Assembly (NCBI GenBank): GCA_014529385.2
Contig: CM043968.1
Coordinates: 5,248,501-5,312,500, forward strand
Length of the DNA: 64,000 nucleotides
Direction of reading: 5' to 3'
Origin: Adiantum capillus-veneris
Taxonomy: Eukaryota > Streptophyta > Polypodiopsida > Polypodiales > Pteridaceae
Both the position numbers and the translations under genes were made by a program. The notes under the pieces are model-generated. The model worked only from the letters and a program-made list of their open reading frames with translations. It was not told the DNA's origin and made no database searches. Shown one piece after another: positions 46,387 to 59,494 of the stretch (within the stretch, counting starts at the first letter, position 1; each line of letters begins with the position of its first letter).

Positions 46387-46577
46387 TCATGAACCAATCA
46401 ACCTTGGCAATGAATAACTGAATGTGTATACAATGGAGGCAAGGGGTTGCTTACATAGTAATCCATGTAAATTTCCCTACCCAAGACTTTGACAAATAAG
46501 TAAAATAAATACCTAAAAGCCAAAATAAATAATGGGATCACATTTGGCAATTCACTTGAGATGTCTAAACTTTAACA
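46238..46577 (-). repeat. Right (5') LTR of element I
   Basis: 340 bp. On the plus strand it begins TGTTAAAGTT and ends AACTTTAACA, a perfect 10-bp terminal inverted repeat. A (GA)n tract (46291-46383) lies 53 bp from the primer-site end. Confidence 0.85.
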
Positions 46578-47741
46578 CTAGTTTGGTACCAAAATAGGAC
46601 ACTTAAATGTCCTTTTTTGGTAGTTATAGATAAAATACCGAATGAAATGAGAGAAGTATTTGAAGAAATCCTCTTGAGGATTGAAATTATGATAGTCAAA
46701 CTGTGTGTAAAAATAAATCCTTGTAATTTGGAGCCTAAATTGATGTACAATCACAGTAACCAAGAGTACATGCGCAAAATTGTACTCAATGTTATAAAAC
46801 ATATGATCGCATCAACTAAAAAAAAAAATGCTAGGTAATGGTAGAAAATTCTAACACGTCTATCTATGCCTACCAAACAATTTTTGACATGTTCTTGCTC
46901 ACATAAAATATTTTAGGGAAAATTCAAATTATCAAAAGTCATCCAGGTCTGATTAGCCATTGTTTTGAGCTTGATTATAAGCAATATAGAAATTGTTAAG
47001 TGTGTAATTTTAGGTTGTATAATGCAGTATATGCATGTGATGTATCTACACAATGCTTAATATACAAAGGTTCATGTTTCTTTGTGCTAGTAGAAATAGA
47101 TCATCTCCCTTGCACAAAACAACGCATATTACAGATTTCATCTATTTGAAATTTGACACATGAGCTCTAGAATTGGCCATACTCTTGGAATCTTTTGTAC
47201 ATATTAATGTGAAATATATAGTTACTTGATATAGAAACAAATGGGACCTCTAAGACCTCACAAACATGTACTAGAAGGACAATTTGTAATTTGGAAGGTA
47301 CGATGCTTGAAAAACAAGTGAAAGAGTCATAGTGGCTTTCTAAAACAATTAGAAAGTGATATAATCATTAGGTTGAGTTTAAGTAGAATCAATGTTTGAG
47401 AAAGGATTGCCTCAGCTTACCCTTGAGGCAGTTGAAAATCGAGACTAGCTGGTTGCAAACCATGGTAAATGGAATAAAAACTGGTGAGCTATGTGAGAGA
47501 AAATATTTCAAAAATCCTGCAACTTTTAAATTTATGCTAGTATTTTTTGTTTGCTTCTTTGTGGGGAGGAAACTCAGCCGACGACTGCTTAATAAAAGAA
47601 ACTTTCCTGAATATTGACTAGAATTAAGTTATTGAATGCAAGAAAAGTCAAGCTATGTGAGACTCTGAAATGAGATGTGAAATAAAAAGAAATCATTAAT
47701 ATATATGTGTGTGTGTGTAAATATAGATATATATACATATA

Positions 47742-47774
<33 letters not shown>

Positions 47775-48443
47775 CCATAGAATTTACTAGAATTATGCAA
47801 GGTGAAGCTTCACTTTATCATTACCATAGAATGCAAGAAAAGTAAAGACATGTCAGCTGTGAAATGAAAGTGAAATAAAAAGATCCATTTACTATTTTAA
47901 AATTGAAATAACATGTAAGGTAAGTCTGAATCATCACTGAAAACATTGAAAGTATGCCTTAGCCAACTCTCCTCTAAGGCTTTTTTTAGAAAGCCAAAAA
48001 GTCAAAATGACAAGGAATTTATGAGATATAATTGAGATTGGAGGGCCAAAAAATATTTGAAAGGCCAAAATTTTTCCCTTTTTCAGCATTTTTGAAAATG
48101 TACTTTTCTGTTTGTAGCTAATAATGGGAATAGAAAATAAGTCTTTTCACTTGATTACCTAGTCTAGAGCATTAATAGGTATTATATAGACTTTAGAAAC
48201 ATGGTACAATTTGAATCTTCTAGAAGTTATAGCCAAATTATGAGATGTTTGACAAAACAACACTAGAAATTTTGACATAAGAGATCAATAGAATCTCTTA
48301 AAATAGCAATTATTTTGGTGTAAAGGAAGTTTGAGAATTTTTTTCACCCTTATAAGCTAGCTAAAGTAGAAACCACACACCAAGAACTATCTTCCATATA
48401 TGTGAGATAATTCCAACAACACCCAAGGAAACAAGACACTCAA
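46578..48443. other. AT-rich interval without a gene
   Basis: No frame with recognisable content. A (TG)n/(TA)n patch lies at 47701-47771, and phrases such as GAATGCAAGAAAAGT...GTGAAATAAAAAGA recur on both sides of it (about 47634 and 47831), suggesting an old duplication. Confidence 0.35.
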
Positions 48444-49340
48444 GTGTCCCAGGACACTAAAGTGTACAATTACAGAACTAGTGCTAAAGAAGTTGGGTAA
48501 TGATAAAACCCCTGGCACATGTGGTATAACAAAATAATTTTTGGTAACATTTTGGAGCTCATTGAGCACTCTAGTTGTGGAAACTATTAACAAGATGTGG
48601 CTCACTCAAGCATGGACCCAGCTTTGAAGCAAGGTATTATCAAACTTTTGCCTAAGAAGGCTTTTCCCTCCTCCTTATTAGATTGGAGACCCATCACCAT
48701 GATGGGAATTCTATACAAACTAATGGCTAAAGCCATTGCAGTGAGAATATCCCCATTTTGAAAGAAAGGTATTCATGTAGCTCAGTCTGGACTTATTGGG
48801 GGCATGTCTATTCTAGATAATACACTCACAGCTATGTTGGGAGTTGAGGCTTGCCAAAAAATAACCAAAAAATGGTTTTGCTTTAATTGGACTTTGTTAA
48901 AGCCTTTGATTCAATCATTTGGGAATTTGTGGTCAACATTATGGAAAAGCTAAGGTTTGGACCTAGAATTGTTGCTTGCATTAAACTCTTGGGGAAGGAT
49001 GCAGTGTCGAATGTAGTGGTTAATGGGAGACTCTTTGCAGACATCTTAGCTTCAAGATCTATAAGTCAAGGATGCCCTCTCAGTCCCTTGCTGTTTGTTG
49101 TGGCTACTCATCCACTCTTTTGTTTCTTATCTGCTTAGTCTAGAATGGGTAATCTCCAAGGATTGCAAATTGGGAATGAGCATATGACTGCATCAGGTCT
49201 TGCATATGACACCATCAACTTTTTACAAGTTGATAATCTAAACATTGGCAAGCTTTTGAATTATTTGAACTTGTATTCTATGGCTGTTGGGTGACAGTTA
49301 AACCTGGCTAAATCTTATCTTATTGATATCATCTCAACAC
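48444..49340 (+). pseudogene. LINE reverse transcriptase domain (element H)
   Basis: Pieces in several frames: CTITELVLKKLGNDKTPGTC; GIIKLLPKKAFPSSLLDWRP and ITMMGILYKLMAKAIAVRIS; AQSGLIGGMSILDNTLTAML; then the open frame 48887-49138 with LDFVKAFDSIIWEFV and SISQGCPLSPLLFVV. The catalytic box region reads SGLAYDTINFLQVD (49202-49222), where LINEs have A-Y-A-D-D-T. Two codons including one catalytic aspartate appear deleted. Stops and shifts are frequent. It cannot be active. Confidence 0.85.
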
Positions 49341-50187
49341 TTTGATAAACTGATCTAGAATGGGAAAATTATTCCAAGAGGCTCTGCACTCACACATTCG
49401 GGCTACCATATAGGGGTTGATGTAACTGGCAAGAAGTTGTATGCATGGGTGGAGGAGAGAGTATGTAGGAAAATTGCATCATGGCATTGTGATGAATGGC
49501 CCTTTCACGTGCATGTCAGAATTCTGCAGTCTTTGTTGATTCCATATTTACTGTATTTTTTGCCACTGTTGGATTAGCCTAACTCTGCCTTGTCAAAATT
49601 TAAATCTATGTTCATTAAATTATTGTGGGGATCCTCTAGAAAAGCATGGATTTAATAGGAGCACCTATCTCATTCTATACATTTGGGAGGTCTTGGGGGT
49701 GTTGAGCCTAAAGAATCACATGCATGCAAGAAGGGAGACCTTAATTAGGCATACGATCAAATCAAATACTGTCAGGTCTAAGCTGTTGTGTATTTTCATG
49801 GCACATGGGACATGCATGCGTGGAACAAATTGTTTACTATTGCACCAATTAAGCTTCGTGGCATGATAGGGAGTGCTCTGGTTCAATCGTGGAAGTCTGT
49901 ACGTAATGACCTTATCTGGGTTGGCCATTTTAAGTACACTAGAAATTCTTTAGGCATTGAATCTTTATTTTGGAGTTTTGTTTTCAAAGAATGTCCTGCA
50001 TTATTGATAAGGAAAAATTCCTTCACCTTTTTCAGAAGGGGAGTGTACTCAATCAATCAAATATTGGACTCTAACAACCAGGTTATGGCTTTTTAAGATG
50101 CCCGGTACATATATAAATTGCGGGATGGGTTCATAATACCATGGGCACTACTCAGTACTTGTGTGTTCGATCTGCTGATGTCGTGCA
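49341..50187 (+). pseudogene. LINE ORF2 thumb/connection region (element H)
   Basis: Segments SLLIPYLLYFLPLLD and FKSMFIKLLWGSSRKAWI in broken frames, then an open frame 49788-50096 (WDMHAWNKLFTIAPIKLRGM, FWSFVFKECPALLIRKN). These fit the region between RT and the zinc-binding domain of plant LINEs. Confidence 0.6.
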
Positions 50188-50610
50188 ATGTGGATTCTTC
50201 TTAACGAGTCACAAACTGAAAAATGCCCTTTCACTCAATGCATTCGTGGACTTTGTCTACCAAAAGTTTTTAGCGGCTGCTTCAACCATCCAATGACATC
50301 CATGTTAAAATTTAATCAATTGTGGGGTCTCTCCAAGAGTAGGGAATGGTGGATGCAACACCTTCAGCAGGGCTGGGAATACAAGTGTGTGTACAGGCAC
50401 AAACATTTTCTATGGAGAGTTTTTACAGGAGCTTTGCCAATCGTGGAGATATTTCTAAGGAAAAATGTAATGAATGGCTTATGTAGCAACTGTAAGAGGC
50501 CAAAATCTACGAAACATGTTTTCATGAATTGTATGTATGCCAAATCTTGGTGGAAGACTCTAAATAATCTATGTATGATGCAATGGAAAGTTAAGGTTCC
50601 AAGCTTTTAG
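50188..50610 (+). pseudogene. LINE C-terminal zinc-binding domain (element H)
   Basis: The open frame contains HKHFLWRVFTGALPIVEIFL, then RKNVMNGLCSNCKRPKSTKH and VFMNCMYAKSWWKTL. The pattern W-R-x6-P...C-x2-C...H-x3-C is the reverse-transcriptase zinc-binding domain found at the end of plant LINEs. Downstream text (IWESRNAVTFDGG, near 50695) is further decayed LINE. Confidence 0.8.
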
Positions 50611-50877
50611 TTAATCTTTGGGTTAATTGAAAGTGGAGATATAAGCCTTCAGATTTGACTAATGCATCTTTGGGTGTGGATGTTGGCTACAATTTGGGAA
50701 TCACGAAATGCTGTAACATTTGATGGTGGTTCCAATGGGTGCACCCTGCCTTGGACATAACTTAGAAATAGTTTGTTAGAAAACTACTTGGAATAGGCAC
50801 CTCGCATTCAGAGGCTGATGCAAGAGTACATCCAAAAAATGTAATCTTATATAAGATAATGTAAATACAAAGAGATT

Positions 50878-51015
<138 letters not shown>

Positions 51016-51156
51016 TTTGCCACTAGCAAGTAGATGAGTGCTCGAGGCAACGGGTATACATGAGTTTGCTCAAGCTAATGAGTGTTGGGACTCATAATGA
51101 GAGATTGAAGAACTAATGGCTTATATGGGAGCAACTCCAGTTAGGATTCAAAAAAT

Positions 51157-52425
<1,269 letters not shown>

Positions 52426-52499
52426 ATAATTTTTAAGAGCATAGGAACAAATCAAAGAGACATTGAAAATCTAGTGAGAAAGTCTTGAACTAAGACTTG

Positions 52500-52504
<5 letters not shown>

Positions 52505-52574
<70 letters not shown>
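52505..52574. repeat. (GA)n microsatellite
   Basis: About 35 GA units, 80 bp after the previous tract. Confidence 0.95.
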
Positions 52575-52578
<4 letters not shown>

Positions 52579-52862
52579 CTTTGCAACTTGGTAGCCCTCC
52601 ACAAGCGAGCCCAGAGCATATCACCAACAAAAACCTGTCTTAATCCAACCAACTAAGGGTCATGCGAATCTCGTATGTTGGCAATTCATGGTTTTGGTAG
52701 CATGGCACAATAGTAGCAAGCTAATAGAAATTTGTTGCATTGTCATTGGTTGATGAGGAGGGAGATATGGGAAACTCAAATTTATTAGAAGTTGTGTGAA
52801 GGATGATTCAGTCGCAGCCAATTGGCTGAAAGCACTCCATGTGCTCATTACGAGAGGAGAGA

Positions 52863-52865
<3 letters not shown>

Positions 52866-52915
<50 letters not shown>
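52866..52915. repeat. (GA)n microsatellite
   Basis: About 25 GA units. Confidence 0.95.
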
Positions 52916-52917
<2 letters not shown>

Positions 52918-54071
52918 AAATGAAATGGTTCAAAATTTCTTGGAAATTTAGGGGGGGTAGAGGTGAATATACCACACCTGTATACCCATAGAAGCAGACA
53001 TTTAATTAAAAACTTTGCATCCATAGGAAATGTGAGCCTATATTTTTAAGTATAAAAATCCTTACCAAAAGTAACGGATCCATAAGTAGCAAACTAGACT
53101 TACTCATTGATTTGAGGCAAGATAGAACAATTATTTTTTTATTTATTTACTTATCTATCTTGCAAAACCCACAATACATAAGTTAATGGATTAGATTTGA
53201 GAAAACATAAAATTACACATGCAATCATGCTTGGTTTTAGAGGACTGAGAGAGATAACTCGAACTCATGTCAAATAGATCATCATTTTGATTTGAAAAAA
53301 GATATTAAATCAAGAACTTGTCATCATTTGAGAGTTAGCAAAAACATTTTCAACCCCCCACATGGTCCTTCCTTCTGTTGATCCAAAAGGTTGAGCACTT
53401 CCCTCGGCCCTTGCCATTACTTATAGGTGATTAATAATTACTCTGTATAATACTTTTGTCTTTTTTTTTCTTTTATCGAAAAACACCCTTGTGCTCTTTT
53501 TATATTTAAAAAAGATATCCCTCTAAGAACTGAATTTGGGTATGAGTTGGCCACATTGTAGAGTCTAGTGCTCACATGCATAAGGAAATTTTGGAGGTCA
53601 TTTGGAGGGACTTCTAAGAAAATACATTTTTTGCGTTCTCTCTTTAAAAAATTGGTGTGGTAAAAGAGAAGGTGTCCTTTTCAACCGTTCAAAAAGTGTA
53701 CTTCCAAGTGGATTCCTTGGGCAGAGTCATAACGACCATGATGATTGAGGGAATGTCTCTTTTCAGTTACATTGAATGCATCTCGTCATATTAGAGGGAG
53801 TTTCTTCTCCAAATGATGTATGCACTAGTGGTGTTCTTCTCTTTAGTTTCTTGATTTTTTTTGCACTATGTATTCATGGCTTCTTCCTCCACCCCCTCAA
53901 ACCTCCTAGCCAAACGATATAAAATCATCTACACATTGAACTGGATCCTAAATATGAGCCATTATGCAAGCGAAGTAAACCAAACATAATAGTAACACCC
54001 ACCAAAAAAGAAAGACTCAGTGTAGAGGAGCAAAACACGTAGATATATGGACAAATGTCTCACTCTTTCCT
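52916..54071. other. No gene seen, possible 5' flank of relic K
   Basis: AT-rich sequence without supported frames. Confidence 0.3.
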
Positions 54072-55820
54072 TTGAAACCTATGACCAATGCATCCCCTAC
54101 ATTCACAAATCCCACTACTTTATTGACCTTTGCAGGTCATGGAGAGAATGACTTGCTTGGCTATTGCAAAACTCTGATTGGGAAATCAAAAAATCAAAAA
54201 AGCATAGTTCATCATCAAGAAAATGAGATTGTACTACTTTTTAATTTGCATTGTGAGGACCAAAAAACCATTTTGCAGTGCACACATGAAGTAACGGTCT
54301 TGCAAGAAAAGGTGCGGACCTTCCAAATGAAAGATACAAGCTTAGGTACTCATGTGAAAAAAAAGAAGCTACAAAATCTTGAAACCTTGAATGTTGGCTC
54401 TAGCGGTCTAAAGAAAAGAATCCAAGCATTGAGGCGAGGACTGAGAACCTTCTAATTTATTTCTAATATACATGGATTTTTCTTATGGTAGTTATTCTTT
54501 CTTTGTGGACATGATGTATACCCAGACAAAGAAAACATAGATCCGAAGGCCAATGTAGGAAAGCAGTTGAAGCCATTGATAACTAGTGCTCTTGCAAAGG
54601 ATATAATCCATGAAAAAAAGTTTAAGGTTTTACAATAGGATATTGTTGACCTTTTTATTTCTAAGAATGCAGTGTCTTTCAATGAAATACAAGGCACACT
54701 TGACTCCCTTGGCATGAGTAAGAGAGGGTACTCAGCTATTCAGTAGTCTATCTCCTCCATGTTTGTTAAGAAGGGAATAAAGTCTAAACTTTTACCAACA
54801 TTAATAAGTGTCTGGAAAGAGAGAATTCAACTCAACCATGCACATACAGACTTCATTGGATCTCCATTTCATGCTATTTATAGATCTCAAGGAATAACTG
54901 CAACCTACGATGAGTACAACAACATCTTCATGGACCTCACTCTTTTGCAATCTAGAATGGTTAAGTTTTACAATATAACATTTGAAGAGACTGGTGTCGT
55001 TCTGCATTTTGTTTTGAAGCTAGATGAGCGTGAGATGCTTAAAGAGAAAAAGCTAGAATAGGTCACAATAACATTGATGAATAGAGCTCTTTCAAACTGC
55101 CCTACTAATGATCCTTCATACTCGAGTGTACTATGAGAAACAAACATATGGTGGCTTGGCGGTTTTCAAGTATTCATTTCCATCTATTCTAGAGCTTCGA
55201 AAAGCCCCCTTTTGATTTAATTTTAGATTTAATTTCACATTTCATAAGGATTTAATATTGCAGGTAAAGAAAGAAGACCATAAAATTTTATATTGGGTGT
55301 TCCATCAAACCCCTATTCCTAATATAATTGATGGGCAAATGAATCAAGGAGAGGTCACCTATCTGTAGATGGGAGGGGAGACTTCCAAGTCCAATGGCAT
55401 CTTCTAGGTGACCTCAAAACACTGAAGTGTATGTATAATTGTGGAATGGGTGCCATGGAAAAGTCTCGATGCTTGTATTGCATGGAGCCTACAAAGATGA
55501 TGGACGCAAAGTGGTGGAGAAAGGCTCCTACTCATCACAATGAAGATCCTAATTTTTGCCCAATTCAAGATATTCCACTTGTTTATGTCCACATTTGTAC
55601 AATGCATGCTCTTTGCAGAATTGTAGAGAAGTTGGTGTATCTGTACATTGGGTTTACCTGGAAAATCAAGAAGTCGATTGAACGATAGGTCGTTGTACAG
55701 ACCCTTGAACTAGTTTTCTCAGATATGCGTCTCCATGGGGGCAATGTACAAATCCATTAGGACAAGAAAAAGTCAACTAATGATAAAGATGTACCATGAA
55801 AACCATCCATTGGTGGAGTC
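54072..55820 (+). pseudogene. Element K, first part: transposase-like gene
   Basis: Frames 54072-54455 (with QENEIVLLFNLHCEDQKT and a coiled-coil-like HEVTVLQEKVRTFQM), 54759-55061 (ISVWKERIQLNHAHTDF, TFEETGVVLHFVLKLDE), then GRGDFQVQWHLLGDLKTLKC leading into 55431-55688. That last frame carries RCLYCMEPTKMM, FCPIQDIPLVYVHICTMHAL and CRIVEKLVYLYIGFTW. Frame 55700-55820 adds LHGGNVQIH and KPSIGGVE and stops at the copia insertion J. The reading resumes after J at 59495. The set of motifs looks like an uncharacterised transposon-encoded protein. I cannot name the family and see no terminal repeats. Confidence 0.45.
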
Positions 55821-55823
55821 GAG

Positions 55824-56139
<316 letters not shown>

Positions 56140-56150
56140 TTCTCCCACTA
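56140..56150 (-). other. Polypurine tract of element J
   Basis: The minus strand reads TAGTGGGAGAA immediately before the LTR start TGTTAGGT, a standard copia arrangement. Confidence 0.8.
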
Positions 56151-56329
56151 AAGAGTGTGCCGATGATAAGTGGCGAGAAGAGTAGCTTACAACTAGTATA
56201 TACAAGAGGTGAGAGAAGACGACTCTCAACCTATGCCCACTGGCTCACTCTATAACCCGCTCTAGTGTAGATGCAACATGCATCTATACCACTAGGGCTA
56301 GAGCTACAATGAAACTCCTGATGCAACTA

Positions 56330-56755
56330 TCAAGTGACAACCTGCATGGCTCCACAATGCACAATGCCAGTGTCAATCATCGCATAACTGACAACTCCCA
56401 CTGCAAATACACCAACCGCATAAGCAAGATCAGGTCTCAAGACCAAAAGGTCATACATGAGAGACCCAAAGGCCGACGAAACATGCACTATGTATGCCAA
56501 CCTATCCCTGTCAGCAAACTCTATGCCACATGCATCCTCATCAAGAACCACCTTACTATGCATCACCATGTCAGCATCGTCTAGCAAAGGCATATTATCT
56601 GCTGAGAATGACTTCAAAACTAAAAAATCAGCACCATTGTAATCACACACAGCTATCTGAAGGACACTGTCACCCTCAAACGTATCAGACGCATTATAGA
56701 ACAATGCATCAGTCTCTAGCTCAACTAATGTCACCTCAATTGATGTGACTGACAA
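56330..56755 (-). pseudogene. Copia RT C-terminal fragment (element J)
   Basis: The 141-codon open frame contains YIVHVSSAFGSLMYDLLVLR and PDLAYAVGVF. This is the conserved segment at the end of copia RT (usual pattern: Y-A-S-A-V-G-S-L-M-Y, R-P-D-x-A-Y-A-V-G). It ends HCGAMQVVT, close to the usual H-W-x-A-x-K. The catalytic YVDD part is missing. The first half (DALFYNASDTFEGDSVLQIA) I cannot assign. Confidence 0.65.
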
Positions 56756-56929
56756 AGATGTGCATCCCTAGAGATACCACTGTCTGCGTGAACGTCACCA
56801 AAAGACAAATGCACAACCTGCTCTTCATTTAGCACATCCAAAAAGAGACACGTCTCATCTCTCGCTCCAAACATGGCTGCAAATACACAGAGACTACACT
56901 GTCTCGTGTGTCTAAAATATGCAAAGGGT

Positions 56930-57374
56930 ATACGAGACCACTCCTAGCACCTCTAGCTATCACCAATGATCCCCTATGCATCTAAAATGATGGCTCTCCA
57001 AGCAGTACACAATGTCCACTACTCTGCAACTGACGCACTAAAATGAGACTTTGACTGAGTCATGGTACATAACGTACATCTCATAGCATAATCAATGCAC
57101 CGCTAGGTAAAGACATGCATACATCTCCAACACCCTCTATGTAATATGATGAACCATCAGCAAACTACACACAACCAAGTCTCCCACTAGACAAAGAGAA
57201 AAATAGATCATGACATAGCGTCACATGAAAAACTACATGCTTGTCTAGTAGAAAACGCATAGACAATGTGCTATCCCAAGACACAAAGTAGTCTGAAGGC
57301 AAGCTAGACTCAAAAGTGACATGCCCGTCACATGCATACTCTCTAGCATCTCTCCTCATAATAGCACCATACAT
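56930..57374 (-). pseudogene. Copia protease and pre-integrase fragment (element J)
   Basis: The frame shows RFLLDKHVVFHVTLCHD, where copia proteases have L-D-S-G-A, so the catalytic D is followed by K-H-V. In a second frame it continues FADGSSYYIEGVGDVCMSLP, a TGA, DVRYVPWLSQSLI and HRGSLVIARGARSGLVYPL. These match the protease end and pre-integrase region. The integrase zinc finger that should follow is absent: the text jumps to the RT fragment. Confidence 0.7.
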
Positions 57375-57404
57375 CTATCTCTTCCATTGCCTCATACGCC
57401 TGAA

Positions 57405-57446
57405 GCAATGGCGCCTAATATGCCCATCATGCTCGCAGTGCCAACA
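57405..57446 (-). other. Intact CCHC zinc knuckle of copia gag (element J)
   Basis: The minus strand translates as CWHCEHDGHIRRHC, an unchanged C-x2-C-x4-H-x4-C nucleocapsid motif. Confidence 0.85.
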
Positions 57447-58573
57447 TGTCAATCGGGCGATCGTGAGTGAGAACCGCCTCTAACCTAAAGTGTCTCCATA
57501 TCCATGCCAAAACTATGGCAAACAAAGTGGGAGGTAACTTGACCACTACACAATGCTCAAAAGCATGATCAATCGCATCAAAATTGATACTTACATATGC
57601 ATAAAACAACTCCATAGTTTTCAAACTCTGCAAGCATAAACTGGGACAAAATACTCAACCGAGCATAAAGCGCATAACCATATACTCAAGTAGAGACCAA
57701 ACTAGCTCAAAACGCATCCCACAAGAGAAACTACATGCAAAAATCTGCAAAAACCTGTGACTAGCTTGTATTGTAGCCACACAAGCATACACAAATCCTC
57801 ACTCCTGCGAGAGTGGGTACAAGAATACGAAACTGTGTCCAAATTGACAAAACCTATCAAAAGTGAGAGTAATCACTCGATACTGTCAAAGTGGAAATAT
57901 ATAGACCACTGTACAAGATGGCATAACACTGCAAACTTTTATGGTGAGAAGACGAGGAAAAACGAACATAATTTCCTTTGAAAAATGAGTCAAAACTCAA
58001 CGTAAACCGAAAGCCAAAAAACTGCAGATAGTTGCCAGAGTGGGAGTCAACTCGACCACTAAATCATCAGAGAGCAAACTGTGAATACGCATAAACCATG
58101 TCAAGAAATCTTGAAAAAAATATGACAGAGTTTCCCTTGGAAAATGAGAAAAAAATTCTCACCAAATACGCAGGACAATAGACATTGTCTCAGTAGCAAA
58201 ATCCACAAATGGTCTACATGCAATGCCAAAAGCTTGGTAAATTGGCTTACTCCTGATCGAGTAGCTCTATGAACGTGTATTTGTCCAAAAAACACTGCAA
58301 ACCTATAAACCTGCTATCTACGAGCTATGGCTAGCTCAAACTGTATCCGGATATAATGCATGCATAGCATGAAATTGCACAAAACCGTGCTAAAAAAAGA
58401 TCTTTGAAATGCCCCACACAGTCAAACAATGCATATGAAACCCCATTCGGATGTGTAACAATCTGAAAGTCACATCCCAAAGTATCACTTACATGAGAAA
58501 AAACAAGGTAAGGTAAATTCTCTCTCAAATAGCACCACAGTGTGCCATACATAGCCAAATATGCAAACCACAT
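57427..58573 (-). pseudogene. Copia gag region, degraded (element J)
   Basis: Broken minus frames (58573-58331, 58295-58101, 57633-57427) lie between the leader and the zinc knuckle, where gag should be. Individual capsid motifs are not clear to me. Assignment is by position. Confidence 0.45.
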
Positions 58574-58669
58574 TACTCTCTACACTGTAGGAATCAAACT
58601 GCAAAACCCTTGATATGTCGAGATTGTTGGACAGGCTGCCGCAAAAAATTCAGCGCTTAGAATTTAAAA

Positions 58670-59010
58670 ATTCTGATATGACGAGCATGTCCAAAACATG
58701 CCAAAACCCTCAGGTAGACTCCTAGATCACATATATCCGAGTCTGGGTATGAGAGATATGCCAAAAATCTCCATTTTCGGTCCAAAAATGCATAAACTTG
58801 TTGTTGTTGCTCCTGCTGTAATTTAGAGAAAAATTTCAGAAAATGGACATCCCATCGTGTTTGGAATGTGAAAAAACCCCAACCTAAACACCTGGATCAT
58901 ATCCATCCGACTCCGTGTGATGGAGATATGCAAAAAACACTATTTCGGGAGCCAAAAATCGTAAAAACGACCTGCAACACTTCTTGTTTCTGCTCTTTCT
59001 CTGCAAAATT
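58670..59010. repeat. Diverged two-copy repeat in the leader of J, about 180 bp
   Basis: Units starting near 58700 and 58880 share, in order, 'ctagatca/ctggatca', 'tat-ccga', 'gagatatgc-aaaaa', 'attttcgg/atttcggg', 'ccaaaaatc/g' and 'ttgttg/cttgtttctgctc'. Confidence 0.5.
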
Positions 59011-59188
59011 TAGCAATGGCTTGCTACACAAGCTCTACACAAATTGAAAATATATTCTTAAGGTGAGATCTGACACCATCGAGCCGTATCCACCGCCGCC
59101 GAACTCAAGCCGCAGAGCTCAAGCCGCCATAGCCAAGCTCCATCGCTTCCGTCTCGCTTGGAAGCTATCGCATGCGCGTCACCAAAGC

Positions 59189-59200
59189 TCTGATACCAAT
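59189..59200 (-). other. Primer-binding site for tRNA-iMet (element J)
   Basis: The minus strand reads TGGTATCAGAGC (plus GCTCTGATACCA, about 59187-59198), two bases after the LTR end. This is a perfect copia primer site. Confidence 0.9.
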
Positions 59201-59241
59201 TGTGAGTGTGTGAATGCGGTGCGTGTGCCAAGAGTGAGAAG

Positions 59242-59320
<79 letters not shown>

Positions 59321-59490
59321 CACGATGTGGGGTGGAGCTCCCAAATCTCACTGTATGAGCACAATGTGAGAATGAGTGAGAACTTCTTATTGTTTGTATG
59401 TATAAAGAATAAGGAGATAAATGTGGGCGTCCGGACACTTACTAATGGACACAGGCAAAGCACGGTGAGACACACAGCCTTTACCTAACA
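59201..59490 (-). repeat. Right (5') LTR of copia element J
   Basis: 290 bp. On the minus strand it starts TGTTAGGTAAAGG and ends CACACTCACA. It contains (GA)n at 59245-59316, 46 bp from the primer-site end. Confidence 0.9.
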
Positions 59491-59494
59491 TTGA

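Larger units (their letters stand above)
44112..46577 (-). mobile_element. Element I: Ty1/copia-like element with unrecognised internal sequence
   Basis: Right LTR 46238-46577, primer site 46237-46225, left LTR remnant 44112-44327, polypurine tract next to the left LTR. The 1.9-kb interior has minus frames (45770-45486, 45277-44834, 44822-44487, 44532-44341) without gag, protease, integrase or RT motifs I recognise. It is therefore a non-autonomous copia-type element, possibly carrying captured sequence. It lies within the LINE H interval. Confidence 0.6.
42504..50610 (+). mobile_element. Element H: plant LINE, split and decayed
   Basis: Endonuclease 42504-43448, reverse transcriptase 48444-49340, C-terminal part 49430-50610 with a zinc-binding domain. 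About 5 kb of other sequence, including copia-like element I, separates endonuclease from RT. No poly-A tail was identified at the 3' end. The start may lie up to about 41126. Confidence 0.75.

Noticed and set aside
55404-55607. Minus frame opposite the C-L-Y-C-M segment of K
   Set aside because: Mirror of the recognised plus-strand frame.
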